A stretch of DNA of 7,831 bases from Planctomycetaceae bacterium (GTDB lineage Bacteria; Planctomycetota; Planctomycetia; Pirellulales; Thermoguttaceae), in the NCBI GenBank assembly GCA_031287585.1, contig JAITST010000253.1:1-7831 (forward strand), in the 5' to 3' direction. The translations under genes were made by a program, and so were the position numbers. Under the pieces are notes generated by a model. It did not search any database. It saw nothing but the letters and a program-made list of their open reading frames with translations, and was not told the origin of the DNA. Each line of letters opens with the position of its first letter. The stretch's first letter is position 1. This document shows, piece by piece, positions 5,774 through 7,831 of this stretch.

Positions 5774-5798
5774 GCAAAACCACTCGTTGTTGGTTTGC
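5774..5798 (+). other. Hairpin at the start of the beta-helix gene leader
   Basis: GCAAAACCA (5774-5782) pairs with TGGTTTGC (5791-5798), with one bulged A and an 8-nt loop. It falls at the predicted 5' end of the transcript, where it could stabilise the mRNA. As no T-run follows, it is a poor terminator candidate for the upstream DUF502 gene. Confidence 0.35.
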
Positions 5799-5833
5799 AA
5801 TTGACTATGACTCAACTTTTTTGAAGTAAAACT

Positions 5834-7141
5834 ATGTCACGTAAAATTTTTCTGTTTGTGTTCTTCACGTTTGTTTCTGCGGCGTTTGTTTTCGCGGATG
5901 TTAATGTTAAGGATTTTGGTGCGGCGGGCGATGGTGTTGCTGATTCTACGGTGGCGTTCCAGAAGGCGTTGGACGCTGCGGCTGGTGAGTCGCAAGTTGT
6001 TTTCGTGCCGCGCGGTAAGTATCGTTTTGACGGTTCGCTTAACGTTCCGCAAGGCGTGACGCTCAAGGGCGTTTGGGAATCGGTGCCGTCTCACGTCGGC
6101 ATACGTAATAGAGGTCAGGTTAAACCGACCGACGACGGAACAACGTTTCTGGTTTACGGAGGTAAAGGCGGTAACGAGGAAACAAAGCCGTTCATTACTC
6201 TCAATACCAACAGCACTCTCAAAGGCGTATGCGTTTACTATCCCGAACAAAACGAGGACGATATTCCGGTTGAATACGCGTGGACAATCGCGATGCGCGG
6301 GAAAAATCCGGCGGTGCTGGAATGTGAGTTGCTCAATCCGTATCGGGCAATCGACGCAACAAAAAACGAGCGTCACCTAATCCGTAACGTCAGCGGACAG
6401 CCGCTTCGTCTCGGCGTTTTTGTCGATGATATTTACGATGTTGGTCGAATCGAAAACGTTCACTTCAATCCGTGGTGGAGTATGAAACCGAAACTTTACC
6501 GTTGGCAGATGGAAAACGGAGTCGCGTTTGTGTTTGCGCGAACTGATTGGCAGTACGTTCACAACACGTTCGCGTTCGGTTACAAAATCGGTTATCATTT
6601 CGCGGAGTCGAAGAGCGGCGTGTGTAACGGTAACTTTCTCGGAATCGGTGCGGACGATTGTACGACAGCGGTACAAGTTGACAACTGTGCGCCGTTCGGT
6701 TTGCTGATAACGAACGCGGAGTTTACATCGTTTCACGGAGAAGAGCCGACGATGGTTCGGGTAAGCGAAAAGAATCGCGGGGTTGTACGTTTTGTAAACT
6801 GTGCGTTCTGGGGACCGTGCTATCAAAACGCCAATATAGACGGGCGCGGAACGGTAGGGTTCTCGGATTGTACGTTTGTGCAGTGGGGATTCAAACAGCA
6901 AGAAGGCAACGGCAGACGTGCCGAACACGAAATCCTGCGGAACGTCCCAGCAGTCCAAGCCAACAACGGCAACCTGATAGTTCGCGGCTGCGAGTTTATG
7001 GAAAACAAACCGCAAATCCTAATCGGGGAGAAAATCCGAAAAGCGGTAATAACAGAAAACATAATCAACGGCAAAGAACAAATAGAAAACAAAGCCGGTG
7101 AAAAACCAAGCATAGTGATAAAAAATAACGCTTCAGAGTGA
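5834..7141 (+). CDS. Secreted right-handed beta-helix protein, pectate-lyase-3/GH28-like
   Basis: The 435-residue protein begins with a signal peptide (residues 1-21: Arg-Lys, then FLFVFFTFVSAAFVFA, cleavage before DVNV). Residues 23-48, VNVKDFGAAGDGVADSTVAFQKALDA in two overlapping parts, are the N-terminal signature of the pectate-lyase-superfamily-3/glycoside-hydrolase-28-like fold. They are followed by VVFVPRGKYRF (55-65) and a strand-turn series with recurring GxxxxxCxF/CEF patterns (CAFWG 323-327, CTFVQWG 346-352, CEFMEN 386-391). These indicate parallel beta-helix coils through to residue about 430. The C-terminal coils are short, Asn-rich and regular. The catalytic Asp set of GH28 is not recognisable, so the substrate (a plant or microbial polysaccharide) and the reaction remain open; a binding protein is possible. 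It is predicted to be periplasmic or extracellular. Start: ATG 5834, the start that exposes the signal peptide, with only a weak GAAG upstream. The stop at 7139-7141 is one base before a dispersed repeat. Confidence 0.85.
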   Translation: MSRKIFLFVFFTFVSAAFVFADVNVKDFGAAGDGVADSTVAFQKALDAAAGESQVVFVPRGKYRFDGSLNVPQGVTLKGVWESVPSHVGIRNRGQVKPTDDGTTFLVYGGKGGNEETKPFITLNTNSTLKGVCVYYPEQNEDDIPVEYAWTIAMRGKNPAVLECELLNPYRAIDATKNERHLIRNVSGQPLRLGVFVDDIYDVGRIENVHFNPWWSMKPKLYRWQMENGVAFVFARTDWQYVHNTFAFGYKIGYHFAESKSGVCNGNFLGIGADDCTTAVQVDNCAPFGLLITNAEFTSFHGEEPTMVRVSEKNRGVVRFVNCAFWGPCYQNANIDGRGTVGFSDCTFVQWGFKQQEGNGRRAEHEILRNVPAVQANNGNLIVRGCEFMENKPQILIGEKIRKAVITENIINGKEQIENKAGEKPSIVIKNNASE

Positions 7142-7142
7142 C

Positions 7143-7172
7143 CTGCACTTTCCAAAAATTCACGATGGTAAA
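7143..7172 (+). repeat. Solo copy of the MITE-like element end
   Basis: These 30 bases are identical to the reverse complement of 698-727, the right end of the element at 615-727. They begin CTGCACTTTCCAA. Identity stops sharply after 7172, and no matching opposite end is found between here and the right edge of the window. The repeat starts one base after the stop codon of the beta-helix gene. Confidence 0.9.
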
Positions 7173-7183
7173 CGACGGTTCGG

Positions 7184-7315
7184 ATGTTTCGCAAAAGGCA
7201 AGTTCACGCCCAGCAACTCGGTGACACATTGTTGATCGGCGACAAAGAGTAGATAATCGAATGCCTGTACAAGATAGACCGAAAATTGGCGAAAATGAAA
7301 TCAAAACGGAACTGA
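7184..7315 (+). pseudogene. Possible broken short reading frame
   Basis: One plus-strand frame reads from ATG 7184 (MFRKRQVHAQQLGDTLLIG) to a TAG at 7250-7252 and resumes as IIECLYKIDRKLAKMKSKRN before TGA 7313-7315. The Lys-rich, amphipathic second half looks protein-like, but no family is recognised. It also runs into the 3' end of the opposite-strand gene at 7301. It may be a remnant of a mobile-element gene or simply chance. Confidence 0.15.
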
Positions 7316-7831
7316 AAGAAAAAAACATATTACTGACATTATTGCTGTCACGAGCCATTTGTTGTGACGGCTTGTTTTTACTTCTTTTAGGTTGTTTATC
7401 AATTCGGTTTCCAGATGTTTCCAGAGTGTTGCGTTACGGAATTGGGAGGTTGTTGTTAGTGTTATGTTTTTTGTTGGTGTGCAGTCGTTGATTTGGAAGT
7501 AGATGCCGTTAGTTAAAACTACCAGATTACCCGTTTGTTGGAACGCGATTTCGCTTCGATGTAAAATCTCGTGCAGAACCGGAACTAATTGTTCTGTTGT
7601 GATGTTGTAAATTACTATTACTTCGTTTATCCTTGTTGCACTGAATATAATTATCATTTGTACCGTAAACAGGAAAAATAATTTTACAATAAGGTCGAGC
7701 GGCAAACCGTATAAGTTGAGCGAACCCCAGAATCCCATCACCTCTTGTAACGGCAATACTCTTACAGGTCCAAGTACAATCGGAAATATCAACGCTGCGC
7801 CAAGTAGCAACTTGTCGAGATAACCGTTCAG
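7301..7831 (-). CDS. Unrecognised membrane protein, 5' end outside the window
   Basis: The minus-strand frame ends at TGA 7301-7303 and is still open at the right edge. Residues LNGYLDK precede the TTG at 7808-7810, so the true start lies beyond the window. The visible part of about 176 residues has a hydrophobic segment near the edge (LLLGAALIFPIVLGPVRVLPL). A second one follows (LDLIVKLFFLFTVQMIIIFSA). After these comes a soluble mixed alpha/beta part of about 85 residues, including EQLVPVLHEILHRSEIAFQQ and NLVVLTNGIYFQIND. The last hydrophobic helix (WLVTAIMSVICFFLSVPF) is at the very C-terminus. I do not recognise the family. The layout suggests an inner-membrane protein with a small cytoplasmic domain. 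It converges on the beta-helix gene, with 159 bp between the stops. Confidence 0.6.
   Translation of the reverse strand: MNGYLDKLLLGAALIFPIVLGPVRVLPLQEVMGFWGSLNLYGLPLDLIVKLFFLFTVQMIIIFSATRINEVIVIYNITTEQLVPVLHEILHRSEIAFQQTGNLVVLTNGIYFQINDCTPTKNITLTTTSQFRNATLWKHLETELINNLKEVKTSRHNKWLVTAIMSVICFFLSVPF

Noticed and set aside
6377..7015. Minus-strand frame of 212 codons
   Set aside because: It is antisense to the beta-helix gene, which has a signal peptide and family signature; the reverse frame has neither.
7347..7370. Inverted repeat GTCAC...GTGAC near the convergent gene ends
   Set aside because: It lies inside the coding part of the rightmost gene, has only five pairs and no T-run, so a terminator is not supported.
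1..7831. CRISPR array, tRNA, rRNA, toxin-antitoxin or defence cluster
   Set aside because: No spaced direct repeats, cloverleaf, rRNA-like sequence or recognised defence-family motifs were seen on either strand.

Overview
The window looks like a piece of a moderate-GC member of the Planctomycetota (or a close PVC relative). Three things point that way. There is an exosortase-type PEP-CTERM protein. There is a membrane-anchored alpha/alpha-barrel protein of the 'prenyltransferase/squalene-oxidase repeat' type that is abundant in planctomycetes. Most starts lack a strong Shine-Dalgarno sequence. This assignment is inference from gene content, not from a marker gene.

Layout from left to right. 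(1) 1-345 (+): the end of a protein that finishes in a seven-unit heptad coiled coil encoded by 21-bp tandem repeats. (2) 346-727: no convincing gene, but two structured patches and a 113-bp MITE-like element (615-727) with inverted ends. (3) 728-1492 (-): an AT-rich acyltransferase-3 membrane protein lacking its N-terminal part, probably a decayed or transferred gene. (4) 1759-2553 (-): a secreted PEP-CTERM protein with a clear terminator on its 3' side and a strong sigma-54-type promoter match on its 5' side. (5) 2896-4542 (-): the single-pass barrel protein, followed by its own terminator-like hairpin. (6) 4703-5695 (+): a DUF502 membrane protein, divergent from gene 5 across 160 bp that holds promoter-like sequences for both directions and a shared palindrome. 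(7) 5834-7141 (+): a secreted right-handed beta-helix protein of the pectate-lyase-3 type. (8) 7142-7300: a second copy of the MITE end and what may be a broken short frame. (9) 7301 to the right edge (-): an unrecognised membrane protein cut by the window.

The intact genes are mostly envelope or surface functions: an exosortase substrate, a secreted beta-helix protein and membrane proteins. They do not form one operon. Each appears to be its own transcription unit, and the DUF502/barrel pair could be co-regulated from the shared divergent region.

I did not find a complete new defence or mobile system. The observations most worth following are the sigma-54-like promoter before the PEP-CTERM gene and the exact 30-bp repeat placed immediately after the stop codons of two unrelated genes 6.4 kb apart in inverted orientation.
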